Below, one piece after another: positions 6,685 through 15,411 of a stretch of 22,151 bases of DNA. Both the position numbers and the translations under genes were made by a program. Origin of the DNA: CAZOBJ01 sp964577825 (lineage in GTDB: Bacteria; Planctomycetota; SZUA-567; JAFGNG01); assembly GCA_964577825.1 (NCBI GenBank), contig CAZOBJ010000050.1, forward strand, positions 1-22,151. The letters run 5' to 3'. The notes below the pieces were generated by a model, which did not search any database, had not been told where the DNA came from, and worked only from the letters and a program-made list of their open reading frames with translations. The first letter of the stretch is position 1; every line of letters begins with the position of its first letter.

Positions 6685-7947
6685 ATGAGCCATGCGCCGA
6701 CCCCGCGACGCGTGGTCGTCACCGGTGTGGGCATGGTCACCCCGGTGGGCCTCAATGCTCAGCAGACCTGGGCGTCTCTCTTGGCCTGTCGCAACGGGAT
6801 CGACCGAATCCAGAGCCTGGACACCGAGAAGTTCGACGTGCACATCGGCGGCGAGGTGCGGGACTTCGATCCCTCCCGGTACATGGACCGCAAGAACGCC
6901 CGGCGCTACGACCGGTTCGTGCACTTCGCGGTCGCGGCGGCCTCCATGGCCACCGAAGACAGCGGCCTGGACCTAAGCCAGTGCGACCGGGAGCGCTGCG
7001 GCTGCGTCGTGGGCAGCGGGGTGGGCGGCATCCTGAGCATGGAAGAGCAGATGACCCGGTTCCTGCAGCGGGGGCCCGGCCGGATCAGCGCGCTCACGAT
7101 CCCGCAAATCATGGTCAACTGCGCGCCCGGGCTCATTGCCATCGAGATGGGACTCAAGGGTCTCAACTACGCCCCCGTGACCGCGTGCGCCACCGGGTGC
7201 CACGCCATCGGCCTGGGCATGCGCCACATCCGGTGGGGCGACGCGGACGTGGTCCTGTGCGGCGGGTCCGAGGCGGGCCTCTCGCTCCTCTCGCTGGGCG
7301 GGTTCAGCAACATGGGCGCGCTCAGCCGCCGCAATGACGATCCGGGCCGCGCCAGCCGCCCTTTTGACAAGAACCGGGACGGGTTCGTGATCGGTGAAGG
7401 CGCGGGCATCGTGATGCTCGAGTCGTTGGAACATGCGCGCGCGCGCGGCGCGCGGATCTACGCCGAGCTGTTGGGGATCGGGTTCACCGACGACGCGCAC
7501 CACATCACCGCGCCGGACGACACGGGCGAAGGGCCTGCGCGGGCCATCGAACTCGCGCTCGCCGAGGCCGGCCGCAGTCCGGACCAGGTGAGCTACATCA
7601 ACGCCCACGGGACCTCCACCCAGTACAACGATCGGGTCGAGTCCGTGGCCATCAAGCGAGCGCTGGGCGAAGAGCAGGCCCGGCGCGTGAAGATTTCAAG
7701 CACCAAGAGCATGATCGGCCACCTGTTGGGCGGATCCGGCGGGGTGGAGGTCGCCGTGACCGCGCTGTCCGTGTACCACCAGAAGATCCACGGGACCTGC
7801 AACTACGAAGAGCCCGACCCCGCGTGCGACCTCGATTACCAGCCCAACGCGCCCACCGATCTGGCCATCGACACCGCACTCACCAACTCGCTCGGCTTCG
7901 GCGGACACAACGCCAGCCTGTGCCTGGGCCGGTATCAAGAAGACTGA
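6685..7947 (+). CDS. fabF: Beta-ketoacyl-ACP synthase II
   Basis: The 420-residue condensing enzyme elongates acyl-ACP with malonyl-ACP. The Cys-His-His triad is Cys168 (VTACATGCH), His308 (NAHGTSTQYND) and His346 (KSMIGHLLGGSGG), with Lys341 also conserved. The N terminus RRVVVTGVGMVTPVG and C-terminal NSLGFGGHNASLCLGRY are characteristic. An extra Cys172 lies four residues after the nucleophile, where Ala is common. GGAG (6674-6677) precedes ATG 6685. It is 50 nt after acpP and 40 nt before the acyl-CoA dehydrogenase gene, so readthrough into that gene is likely. Confidence 0.96.
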   Translation: MSHAPTPRRVVVTGVGMVTPVGLNAQQTWASLLACRNGIDRIQSLDTEKFDVHIGGEVRDFDPSRYMDRKNARRYDRFVHFAVAAASMATEDSGLDLSQCDRERCGCVVGSGVGGILSMEEQMTRFLQRGPGRISALTIPQIMVNCAPGLIAIEMGLKGLNYAPVTACATGCHAIGLGMRHIRWGDADVVLCGGSEAGLSLLSLGGFSNMGALSRRNDDPGRASRPFDKNRDGFVIGEGAGIVMLESLEHARARGARIYAELLGIGFTDDAHHITAPDDTGEGPARAIELALAEAGRSPDQVSYINAHGTSTQYNDRVESVAIKRALGEEQARRVKISSTKSMIGHLLGGSGGVEVAVTALSVYHQKIHGTCNYEEPDPACDLDYQPNAPTDLAIDTALTNSLGFGGHNASLCLGRYQED

Positions 7948-7987
7948 GCTGCCCGCCGGCGATCGCAGATTAGAGGGAGACGCCCGC

Positions 7988-9160
7988 ATGGACCTCGACT
8001 ACGGCTTCACCGAAGAGCAGATCATGATGCGCGACCTGGCCCGGCAGATCGCCGAGGAGAAGATCGTGCCGGTGCGCGAGAAACACGACGAGGAGGAGAC
8101 CTTCCCCTGGGAGGTCATCGAGGTGATCGCGGACAGCGACCTCTTCGGCGTGTTCGTCCCGGACGAGTACGGCGGCTGCGCCGGCGAGGCGCCCATCACG
8201 AACATGTGCGTGGTGACCGAGGAGCTCTCCAAGGCGTGCGGAGGCATCGCGCTCGCGTTCGCGGGCTCCGGTCTCGGGACGCTCCCGATTATCCTGTCCG
8301 GGTCCGACGAGCAGAAGAAGAAATACCTCCCCGACCTGGCCGCCGGCAAGCGGCTGGCCGCGTTTGCGATCACCGAGCCGGACGCGGGAAGCGACTTGTC
8401 CACCCTGAAGACCACCGCCGCGCGCGACGGCGAGGAGTACGTGCTCAACGGCACCAAGCAGTGGATCACCAACGGCGGCGAGGCGGAGGTCTACACCGTG
8501 TTCGCAGCCACGGACCGCACCAAGGGGCCGCGCGGCACGAGCGCGTTCCTGGTGGAGAAGGGCACGCCCGGGTTCGACTTCGGCAAGAAGGAAACCAAGA
8601 TGGGCATCCGCGCGAGCGCCACGCGCGAGCTCGTGTTCCAGGACTGCCGCGTGCCCGCGGACAACCGGCTCGGACGCGAGGGGTCGGGGTTCATCACCGC
8701 CATGCGCACCTTCGACGTATCCCGGCCCGGCGTGGCCGCCCAGGCCCTGGGCATCGCCGCCGGCGCGCTGGAGCTGGCCCTGGACTATGCCCGCGAACGC
8801 GTGCAGTTCGGCCGGTCGATCATTGCGAACCAGGGCATTCAGTGGATGCTCGCGGACATGGCCACCCAGGTCGAGGCCGCGCGCGCGCTCATCTACGCCA
8901 CCGCCCGCAGCATCGACGGGGGCCTCAAGCGGCCGACCAAGTTCAGCGCCATGGCCAAGTGCTTCGCCTCCGACATCGCCGTGCAGGTGTGCCTGGACGC
9001 GATCCAGGTCTTCGGGGGCTACGGCTACATGAAGGAATACCCCGTGGAGAAGTATCTGCGCGACGCCAAGATCACACAAATCTACGAGGGCACCAACCAG
9101 ATCCAGCGCAACGAGATCGCCAGCGCGCTGATCAAAGAGGCCGCCGGCAAGAAGAAGTAG
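7988..9160 (+). CDS. Acyl-CoA dehydrogenase, probable partner of the downstream EtfBA
   Basis: The 390-residue flavoenzyme has the short-chain acyl-CoA dehydrogenase fold: an N-terminal helical domain, FAITEPDAGSD (126-136), WITNGGEAEVY, and a C-terminal domain with RVQFGRSI, IQVFGGYGYMKEYPVEKYLRDAKI and IYEGTNQIQRNEI. Glu367 in YEGTNQ is the expected catalytic base. It interconverts acyl-CoA and 2-enoyl-CoA with ETF as electron carrier; the chain length cannot be read from sequence. It resembles the butyryl-CoA dehydrogenase/CarC type. GAGGGAG (7973-7979) lies 8 nt before ATG 7988. Its position directly behind fabF and in front of etfBA suggests a role in reducing or recycling acyl chains rather than a full beta-oxidation operon, since no thiolase or hydratase is nearby (inference). 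Confidence 0.94.
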   Translation: MDLDYGFTEEQIMMRDLARQIAEEKIVPVREKHDEEETFPWEVIEVIADSDLFGVFVPDEYGGCAGEAPITNMCVVTEELSKACGGIALAFAGSGLGTLPIILSGSDEQKKKYLPDLAAGKRLAAFAITEPDAGSDLSTLKTTAARDGEEYVLNGTKQWITNGGEAEVYTVFAATDRTKGPRGTSAFLVEKGTPGFDFGKKETKMGIRASATRELVFQDCRVPADNRLGREGSGFITAMRTFDVSRPGVAAQALGIAAGALELALDYARERVQFGRSIIANQGIQWMLADMATQVEAARALIYATARSIDGGLKRPTKFSAMAKCFASDIAVQVCLDAIQVFGGYGYMKEYPVEKYLRDAKITQIYEGTNQIQRNEIASALIKEAAGKKK

Positions 9161-9264
9161 ACTCCGCTCTCGCCTTCCCCGCTTTACGGCGCGATGTGCC
9201 GACCCGGCGCCTGGCCCCCGCGGCGCGGCTGCGCGTCGGCGCGCGCCCGGCGGCCGGAAGACGA

Positions 9265-9293
9265 TTGCAAATCGATCCGGGAACGGCTATCTT
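9265..9293 (+). promoter_or_regulatory. Putative promoter for etfBA
   Basis: TTGCAA (9265-9270), a 17-nt spacer and TATCTT (9288-9293) fall in the 210-nt gap before etfB, each box matching four of six consensus bases. The gap also holds a 6-bp inverted repeat GCCGAC/GTCGGC (9198-9203 and 9235-9240). EtfBA could therefore be expressed separately from the dehydrogenase gene. Confidence 0.45.
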
Positions 9294-9370
9294 GAGGGGT
9301 CGGTGCGCCCTGCGGCGCGGACCCAGGCCCCCGGAGGCCGGCAAGCGAACGGACGACTGAGGCGGACAGC

Positions 9371-10159
9371 ATGAAGATCGTTGTGTGCGTGAAGCAAGTG
9401 CCCGACACCACCGAGGTGCGCATCAACCCGGAGACGAATACGCTCATCCGGGACGGGGTGGACTCCATCGTCAACCCGTTCGACACCTACGCCATCGAAG
9501 AGGCCGTGCGCATCCGCGAGCGCCTGGGTGAGGGCGAGGTCACGGTCGTGTCCATGGGCCCGCCCCAGGCCGAGGCCGCCCTGCGCGAGGCGATTAGCGT
9601 GGGCGCGGACGCGGGTGTGCTCGTGTGCGACCGGGCCTTTGCGGGGTCGGACACCTGGGCCACGAGCTACACCCTGGCCGCGGCCATCGCCGGCATGGCC
9701 CCGGACCTCGTGCTGTGCGGCAAGCAGGCCATCGACGGAGACACCGCGCAGGTCGGGCCCGGCATCAGCGTGCATCTGCGCCTGCCGCAGGTCTGTTACG
9801 TATCCAAGATCCGCGAGATCAGCGCCGAGAAGGCCGTGGTCGAGCGCCTGCTCGAAGAGGGGCACGAGGTCCTGGAGGTGGAGATGCCTTGCGTGATGAC
9901 CGTGGTCAAGGAGATCAACGAGCCCCGCCTGCCCTCGCTCAAGGGCAAGATGCGTGCGAAGAAGGCCGACATCTGCACGATCACCGCCGCCGACCTGCAG
10001 GCCGATCCCAAGAAGCTGGGGCTGACCGGGTCGCCGACCGAGGTGCGCAAGATCTTCAGCCCGCCGCGGCGCCAGGCCGGCGAGATGATCGAGGCCGAGA
10101 CGGCGCGCGAGAAGGCCAGCATCACCCTCGCCAAGCTCAAGGAGCTCCAGGTCCTATGA
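9371..10159 (+). CDS. etfB: Electron transfer flavoprotein subunit beta
   Basis: The 262-residue protein starts MKIVVCVKQVPDTTEVRINPETNTLIRDGVDSIVNPFDTYAIEEAVR, an unmistakable EtfB N terminus. It continues with VVSMGPPQAEAALREAISVGAD, LVLCGKQAIDGDTAQVGPGIS and the terminal KKADICTITAADL region. It forms the heterodimer with EtfA and binds AMP in ordinary ETFs or a second FAD in bifurcating ETFs. The sequence resembles anaerobe-type EtfB, but I cannot settle which nucleotide binds. GAGG (9359-9362) is 8 nt before ATG 9371. It is 15 nt ahead of etfA. Confidence 0.95.
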   Translation: MKIVVCVKQVPDTTEVRINPETNTLIRDGVDSIVNPFDTYAIEEAVRIRERLGEGEVTVVSMGPPQAEAALREAISVGADAGVLVCDRAFAGSDTWATSYTLAAAIAGMAPDLVLCGKQAIDGDTAQVGPGISVHLRLPQVCYVSKIREISAEKAVVERLLEEGHEVLEVEMPCVMTVVKEINEPRLPSLKGKMRAKKADICTITAADLQADPKKLGLTGSPTEVRKIFSPPRRQAGEMIEAETAREKASITLAKLKELQVL

Positions 10160-10174
10160 TCGGACGAGACCGCC

Positions 10175-11365
10175 ATGAGTGAGAACCGGCTCATCATCGA
10201 TCCCAAGACATGCATCGGCTGCGAGAAGTGCGTGGAGGTCTGTCCCTTCGGCGCCCTGGAGATGGAGGGCAAGCTCGCGGTCGTCAACGACAACTGCACG
10301 TTCTGCGGCGCATGCGTGCCGGTGTGCCCGGTGGACGCAATCACCCTGCGCCGCGCAGACAAGGAGGGCGGCCCGCAGGCCGGGCACCGCGGCGTGTGGG
10401 TGTTCGGGGAACAGAAGGGCGGCGAGATCCAGCCCGTCGTATTCGAGCTCATCGCAGAGGGCCGCAAGCTCGCCGACAAGCTGGCCGAGCCCCTGGCCGT
10501 GGTGGTGGTGGGCCACGACCTGGACGCCGCGTGCCAGGACCTACTCGCGTACCCGGTGGACAGCGTGCTCCAGGTCGAGAGTCCGGATCTGGCCATCTAC
10601 GCGGCCGAGCCCTACAGCAAGGTGATTGCCGACCTCGTGCGTGGGCGCCGGCCCTCCGTGTTCCTGGCGGGCGCCACGGCGATCGGGCGCAGCTTCCTCT
10701 CTCGCGTGGCCGTGGAGATCGGCACCGGGCTGACCGCCGACTGCACCGGCCTGGACATCATCGACGGGCTTCTGCACCAGACCCGTCCGGCCTTTGGCGG
10801 CAACATCATGGCCACGATCCTTACGCCCAACCACCGCCCGCAGATGGCCACGGTCCGGCACAAGGTCTTCCGCGCGGCCGGGCGCGACGGCGGGCGCGAC
10901 GGCCAGGTGGACAAGATCCGGGTCGTCGACCAGGGCCTGCTCGTCTCTCGCACCAAGCGCCTCGACTTCCTGCCCGATGAGGAGACCACCGTCAATCTCA
11001 CCGAGGCGGACATCATCGTCTCGGGCGGGCGGGGACTCGGCAAGCCCGAGAACTTCGCGCTCATCGAGCAGCTCGCCCGGACCCTCGGCGGCGCGGTGGG
11101 CAGCTCGCGCGCGGCCGTGGACGCGGGCTGGATTCCCTACAGCCACCAAGTCGGCCAGACCGGCAAGACCGTGGGCCCGAAGCTCTACATCGCTTGCGGC
11201 ATCTCGGGCGCGATCCAGCACCAGGTGGGCATGAACAGCTCGGACGTGATCGTGGCCATCAACAAGGACCCCGAGGCGCCCATCTTCCAGATCGCCACCT
11301 TTGGGATCGTCGGGGATCTGTTCGAAGTGGTCCCCGCGCTCATCGAGGAAGCGAACAAGCGATAG
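10175..11365 (+). CDS. etfA: Electron transfer flavoprotein subunit alpha with N-terminal 2[4Fe-4S] ferredoxin domain
   Basis: The 396-residue protein is longer than plain EtfA (about 310-330) because residues 1-60 form a bacterial ferredoxin domain. Cys13, 16, 19, 23 and Cys41, 44, 47, 51 make two complete CxxCxxCxxxCP motifs. A standard EtfA follows, ending in the FAD-binding region AVGSSRAAVDAGWIPYSHQVGQTGKTVGPKLYIACGISGAIQH and INKDPEAPIFQIATFGIVGDLFEVVPALIEE. Such fusions are known in CarE of caffeoyl-CoA reductase and in some Bcd/Etf complexes, where the clusters exchange electrons with ferredoxin or relay them inside the complex. Here it probably partners EtfB and the upstream dehydrogenase. 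The ribosome site (GGACGAGA) is weak, so coupling to etfB is likely. Confidence 0.95.
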   Translation: MSENRLIIDPKTCIGCEKCVEVCPFGALEMEGKLAVVNDNCTFCGACVPVCPVDAITLRRADKEGGPQAGHRGVWVFGEQKGGEIQPVVFELIAEGRKLADKLAEPLAVVVVGHDLDAACQDLLAYPVDSVLQVESPDLAIYAAEPYSKVIADLVRGRRPSVFLAGATAIGRSFLSRVAVEIGTGLTADCTGLDIIDGLLHQTRPAFGGNIMATILTPNHRPQMATVRHKVFRAAGRDGGRDGQVDKIRVVDQGLLVSRTKRLDFLPDEETTVNLTEADIIVSGGRGLGKPENFALIEQLARTLGGAVGSSRAAVDAGWIPYSHQVGQTGKTVGPKLYIACGISGAIQHQVGMNSSDVIVAINKDPEAPIFQIATFGIVGDLFEVVPALIEEANKR

Positions 11366-11383
11366 TCCGCGATCCGCGCGGAC
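11365..11383 (+). terminator. 7-bp hairpin at the etfA stop codon, no T-tract
   Basis: GTCCGCG (11365-11371) and CGCGGAC (11377-11383) form a perfect stem with a 5-nt loop, beginning at the last base of the etfA stop. No U-run follows. It may end or stabilise the etfBA transcript ahead of purA. Confidence 0.35.
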
Positions 11384-11455
11384 GGTCCCGCGCTGGGTGC
11401 GAACCCGCCGGTCCGTGGCAAGGGAAGGATCGGCCGCAAACCGAACCGGTAGCAC

Positions 11456-11462
11456 AAAGGAG
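11456..11462 (+). promoter_or_regulatory. Ribosome binding site deciding the purA GTG start
   Basis: AAAGGAG ends 6 nt before GTG 11469. An ATG two bases earlier (11467) is followed at once by TGA, so only the GTG opens the purA frame. Confidence 0.7.
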
Positions 11463-11468
11463 CGTCAT

Positions 11469-12758
<1,290 letters not shown>

Positions 12759-12763
12759 CCGGC

Positions 12764-13558
12764 ATGTCCCCTGCCCGCAATGGGCCCGGCAGGGACGCAG
12801 GCCACGCGCAGGGCCCGGACAACGGCCCGCCGGTGCCTGCCGAGCGGCTTCCGGGCCACATCGCCATCATCATGGACGGCAACGGCCGCTGGGCACGCCA
12901 GCATGGCCTGCCCCGCCACCGCGGGCACGAAGCGGGCGTCGAGGCCGTGCGCAGAGTGGTGCGCACCGCGAGCGCCTGGGGCGTGGAGGTGCTCACCCTG
13001 TACGCGTTCAGCACAGAGAATTGGCGCCGATCCCGGGCCGAGGTGGCCACCCTGATGCGCCTGTTGCAGCGGTATCTGCGCCGCGAGCTCCAGGAGCTCC
13101 AGAAGAACGGCGTGTCGGTGCGCGCCATCGGCCAGGTCGGGCGCCTGCCGGGCGCCGCCCGCGAGGAGCTCGATCGAGCTCAGGAGCGCACCCGCCATAA
13201 CCCGGGGCTCAAGCTCGTCTTGGCGCTCTCCTATGGGGGGCGCGACGAGATCGTGCGCGCTGCGCGCAGCCTCGCCCGAGCCGCTGCCGAGGGCCGCCTG
13301 GACCCGGACGACCTGGACGCGGACCGGTTCGCCGCGGCGCTCGACACCGCGGGGCTACCCGACCCGGACCTGCTGATCCGCACCGCGGGCGAGATGCGCA
13401 TCAGCAACTTTCTCTTGTGGCAGGCCTCCTACGCAGAGTATTATAGCACGAACGTATTGTGGCCGGATTTCGACCGAGACGCCCTTGCCCAGGCCGTGGC
13501 CGCCTATGCTCGACGAACGCGGACGTTCGGCGAGCGGCATGGGCAGGAGGACGGCTGA
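12764..13558 (+). CDS. uppS: Undecaprenyl diphosphate synthase (cis-prenyltransferase)
   Basis: The 264-residue enzyme adds isopentenyl units in cis to farnesyl diphosphate, making the C55 carrier for peptidoglycan and other wall polymers. IAIIMDGNGRWA carries the Mg-binding catalytic Asp38. AFSTENWRR, ALSYGGRDEI and DLLIRTAGEMRISNFLLWQASYAEYY are the other family blocks; RTAGEMR replaces the commoner RTSGEQR. The N terminus has about 25 extra Gly/Pro-rich residues. GAGG (12752-12755) precedes ATG 12764. It is 5 nt after purA and 9 nt before cdsA, the common uppS-cdsA pair. Confidence 0.96.
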   Translation: MSPARNGPGRDAGHAQGPDNGPPVPAERLPGHIAIIMDGNGRWARQHGLPRHRGHEAGVEAVRRVVRTASAWGVEVLTLYAFSTENWRRSRAEVATLMRLLQRYLRRELQELQKNGVSVRAIGQVGRLPGAAREELDRAQERTRHNPGLKLVLALSYGGRDEIVRAARSLARAAAEGRLDPDDLDADRFAAALDTAGLPDPDLLIRTAGEMRISNFLLWQASYAEYYSTNVLWPDFDRDALAQAVAAYARRTRTFGERHGQEDG

Positions 13559-13567
13559 GGAAAACGT

Positions 13568-14473
13568 GTGCTCAAGTACCGCATCCCTGCGGCACTGACC
13601 ATTGCGGCGTTGTTTCTTGTCGCTTGCTGGTACGACTGGTCGCATGGGACCAGTTGGGCCTTCTCCGCGTTCGTGGCCGCGGGCAGCGTGATCGTGCTGC
13701 GGGAATTCTACCAGATGGTCGAGGCCAAGGGCGCGCGGCCCACCTGGGGCTTCGGCTTGCTCATGGTCGTGCTGCTCGTGCTTGGTCACGACCGATGGTG
13801 CTGGGAGAAGTGGCATGGCCTCGAACGGCTCACCCCGGACCGGATGATGACCGTACTGGCCGTGGTGGTGCTGGGCACCTTTCTCATTCAGGTGCTGCGC
13901 CGGGGCCCCAGGGGCACGATCCTCAACGTCGGAAGCACCCTTCTCGGATTGGTTTACGTCTGGTTCTTGCCTGCGTTTCTCGTGAAGATCCGCCACCTCG
14001 GGCTGCGTCCGGAGCCGGGCAGCTGGGTCACCGACGGCGTTGAGCTCTTGGTTTTGACCGTGGGACTGAGCAAGATCGCGGATATGGGCGCCTACTTCAC
14101 TGGCCGCAACTTCGGACGGCGCAAGCTTTCCCCCGTGCTCAGCCCGGCCAAGACCTGGGAAGGCGCGGCCGGCGGCGTGGCGGCGAGCATCGCGGGCATG
14201 TTCGTTCTGCGGGCCGTCTTTCCCGAAAGCGTGTTCGGGTCTTTCGACGTGTGGACGGCGCTGTCCTTCGCGATCCTCATGGCCGTGGGCGGGCTGTTCG
14301 GCGATCTGATGGCCAGCGCCCTCAAGCGAGACAGCGGCCTGAAGCACTCCGGCGACATCGTGCCGGGGTTCGGCGGGTTCCTGGACGTGGTCGACTCGAT
14401 CATGGTGGCCGCGCCGGTGGCCTACTTCTTCTTGCTCCTGATCGGCGCGCGGCATCCGGAGGTGGGCGGGTGA
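13568..14473 (+). CDS. cdsA: Phosphatidate cytidylyltransferase
   Basis: The 301-residue integral membrane enzyme makes CDP-diacylglycerol from phosphatidate and CTP, the branch point of phospholipid synthesis. Several hydrophobic helices are visible (for example 7-20, 31-45, 62-72, 94-108). The C-terminal half has SKIADMGAYFTGRNFGRRKLSPVLSPAKTWEGAAGG and the signature region LKRDSGLKHSGDIVPGFGGFLDVVDS (252-277). Asp273 and Asp276 and Lys259 are kept, but the usual KD, PGHGG and DR residues read KH, PGFGG and DV. The start is GTG with GAGG 13557-13560. Its stop overlaps the phoH start by 4 nt. Confidence 0.93.
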   Translation: MLKYRIPAALTIAALFLVACWYDWSHGTSWAFSAFVAAGSVIVLREFYQMVEAKGARPTWGFGLLMVVLLVLGHDRWCWEKWHGLERLTPDRMMTVLAVVVLGTFLIQVLRRGPRGTILNVGSTLLGLVYVWFLPAFLVKIRHLGLRPEPGSWVTDGVELLVLTVGLSKIADMGAYFTGRNFGRRKLSPVLSPAKTWEGAAGGVAASIAGMFVLRAVFPESVFGSFDVWTALSFAILMAVGGLFGDLMASALKRDSGLKHSGDIVPGFGGFLDVVDSIMVAAPVAYFFLLLIGARHPEVGG

Positions 14474-15411
14474 GAGCGTTTGTCGACCTTCCCGACCAAG
14501 AGACCGCCCGCATCCTGCTCGGCCCCAACGACGCGCACCGCAAGGAACTGCGCGAGCGGCTGCAGGTGCGCATCGCGCTGCGCGGCGAGCGCTTGATCGT
14601 GGAGGGCGAGCCCGGACGCGTCCAGGCCGCCGTGCCCGTGCTCGAGCGCATGGTCCAGGCCATCGATCCTGCGGACGGCAAAGGCTTTCAGGCGGAAGAA
14701 CTGCAGTGGCTGTTGGCCAGCGCTGGCGAGAACCCGGAGGGCCGCCCGGGTTGCGTGATGATCCCCGGCGGCACCCGGATCGAGCCCAAGAGCCCCGGAC
14801 AGCGCGCGTACGTGGAGGCGATCCACACCTCGGACCTCGTGTTCGGCATCGGCCCGGCCAGCACGGGCAAGACCTACCTGGCCGTGGCCTGCGCGATCGA
14901 GGCCTTGAAGCTGGGACGCGTGCGTCGGCTGGTGCTTGCCCGTCCCGCGGTGGAGGCCGGCGAGCGGCTCGGGTTCCTGCCCGGCGACATGCAGGAGAAG
15001 GTCAATCCCTACCTGCGCCCGCTCTACGACGCGTTGGGCGACATGCTGCCCCGCGCGGAGATGGCCCAGTACTTGCGCAACGGGCTCGTGGAGGTCGTGC
15101 CCTTGGCCTTCATGCGGGGCCGCACCCTGGATCGCGTGTTCGTGATCCTGGATGAGGCGCAGAACACCTCGCCCGGCCAGATGAAGATGTTTCTCACGCG
15201 CCTGGGCCCTCGGTCGCAAGCGGTGGTGACCGGCGACATCACGCAGATCGACCTAGAAGACCCGGCCGCCTCCGGGCTCATCCATGCCCACGCCATCCTT
15301 CCTCCGATTCACGGCGTCGCCTTTGTCCACCTGACAAGGGACGATGTGGTCCGCCACCGCCTGGTGCGCGACATCATTCAGGCCTACGAGAAGGATCAGC
15401 AGCGAGAGTGA
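14470..15411 (+). CDS. phoH: PhoH-like ATPase
   Basis: The 313-residue cytosolic P-loop protein has Walker A GPASTGKT (128-135), Walker B VFVILDEAQN (223-232) and the flanking ARPAVEAGERLGFLPGDMQEKVNPYLRPLYDAL and TQIDLEDPAASGL blocks diagnostic of PhoH/YbeZ. An N-terminal KH-like segment precedes the ATPase, as usual. Roles in RNA metabolism, with YbeY as partner, are known for the family though not fully defined. The GTG start at 14470 overlaps the cdsA stop (GTGA) and follows GGAGGTGG (14458-14465). The 4-nt overlap with pgpH downstream implies coupled translation. Confidence 0.95.
   Translation: MRAFVDLPDQETARILLGPNDAHRKELRERLQVRIALRGERLIVEGEPGRVQAAVPVLERMVQAIDPADGKGFQAEELQWLLASAGENPEGRPGCVMIPGGTRIEPKSPGQRAYVEAIHTSDLVFGIGPASTGKTYLAVACAIEALKLGRVRRLVLARPAVEAGERLGFLPGDMQEKVNPYLRPLYDALGDMLPRAEMAQYLRNGLVEVVPLAFMRGRTLDRVFVILDEAQNTSPGQMKMFLTRLGPRSQAVVTGDITQIDLEDPAASGLIHAHAILPPIHGVAFVHLTRDDVVRHRLVRDIIQAYEKDQQRE

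Noticed and set aside
7970..9079. Long antisense frames, here opposite the acyl-CoA dehydrogenase and likewise opposite fabH, fabG and pgpH.
   Set aside because: The sense strands carry full conserved enzymes with catalytic residues; the antisense products are His/Arg/Gly-rich shadows.
13438..13458. AT-rich patch in uppS that looks promoter-like.
   Set aside because: It encodes the conserved AEYYSTN segment of the enzyme, which explains the composition.
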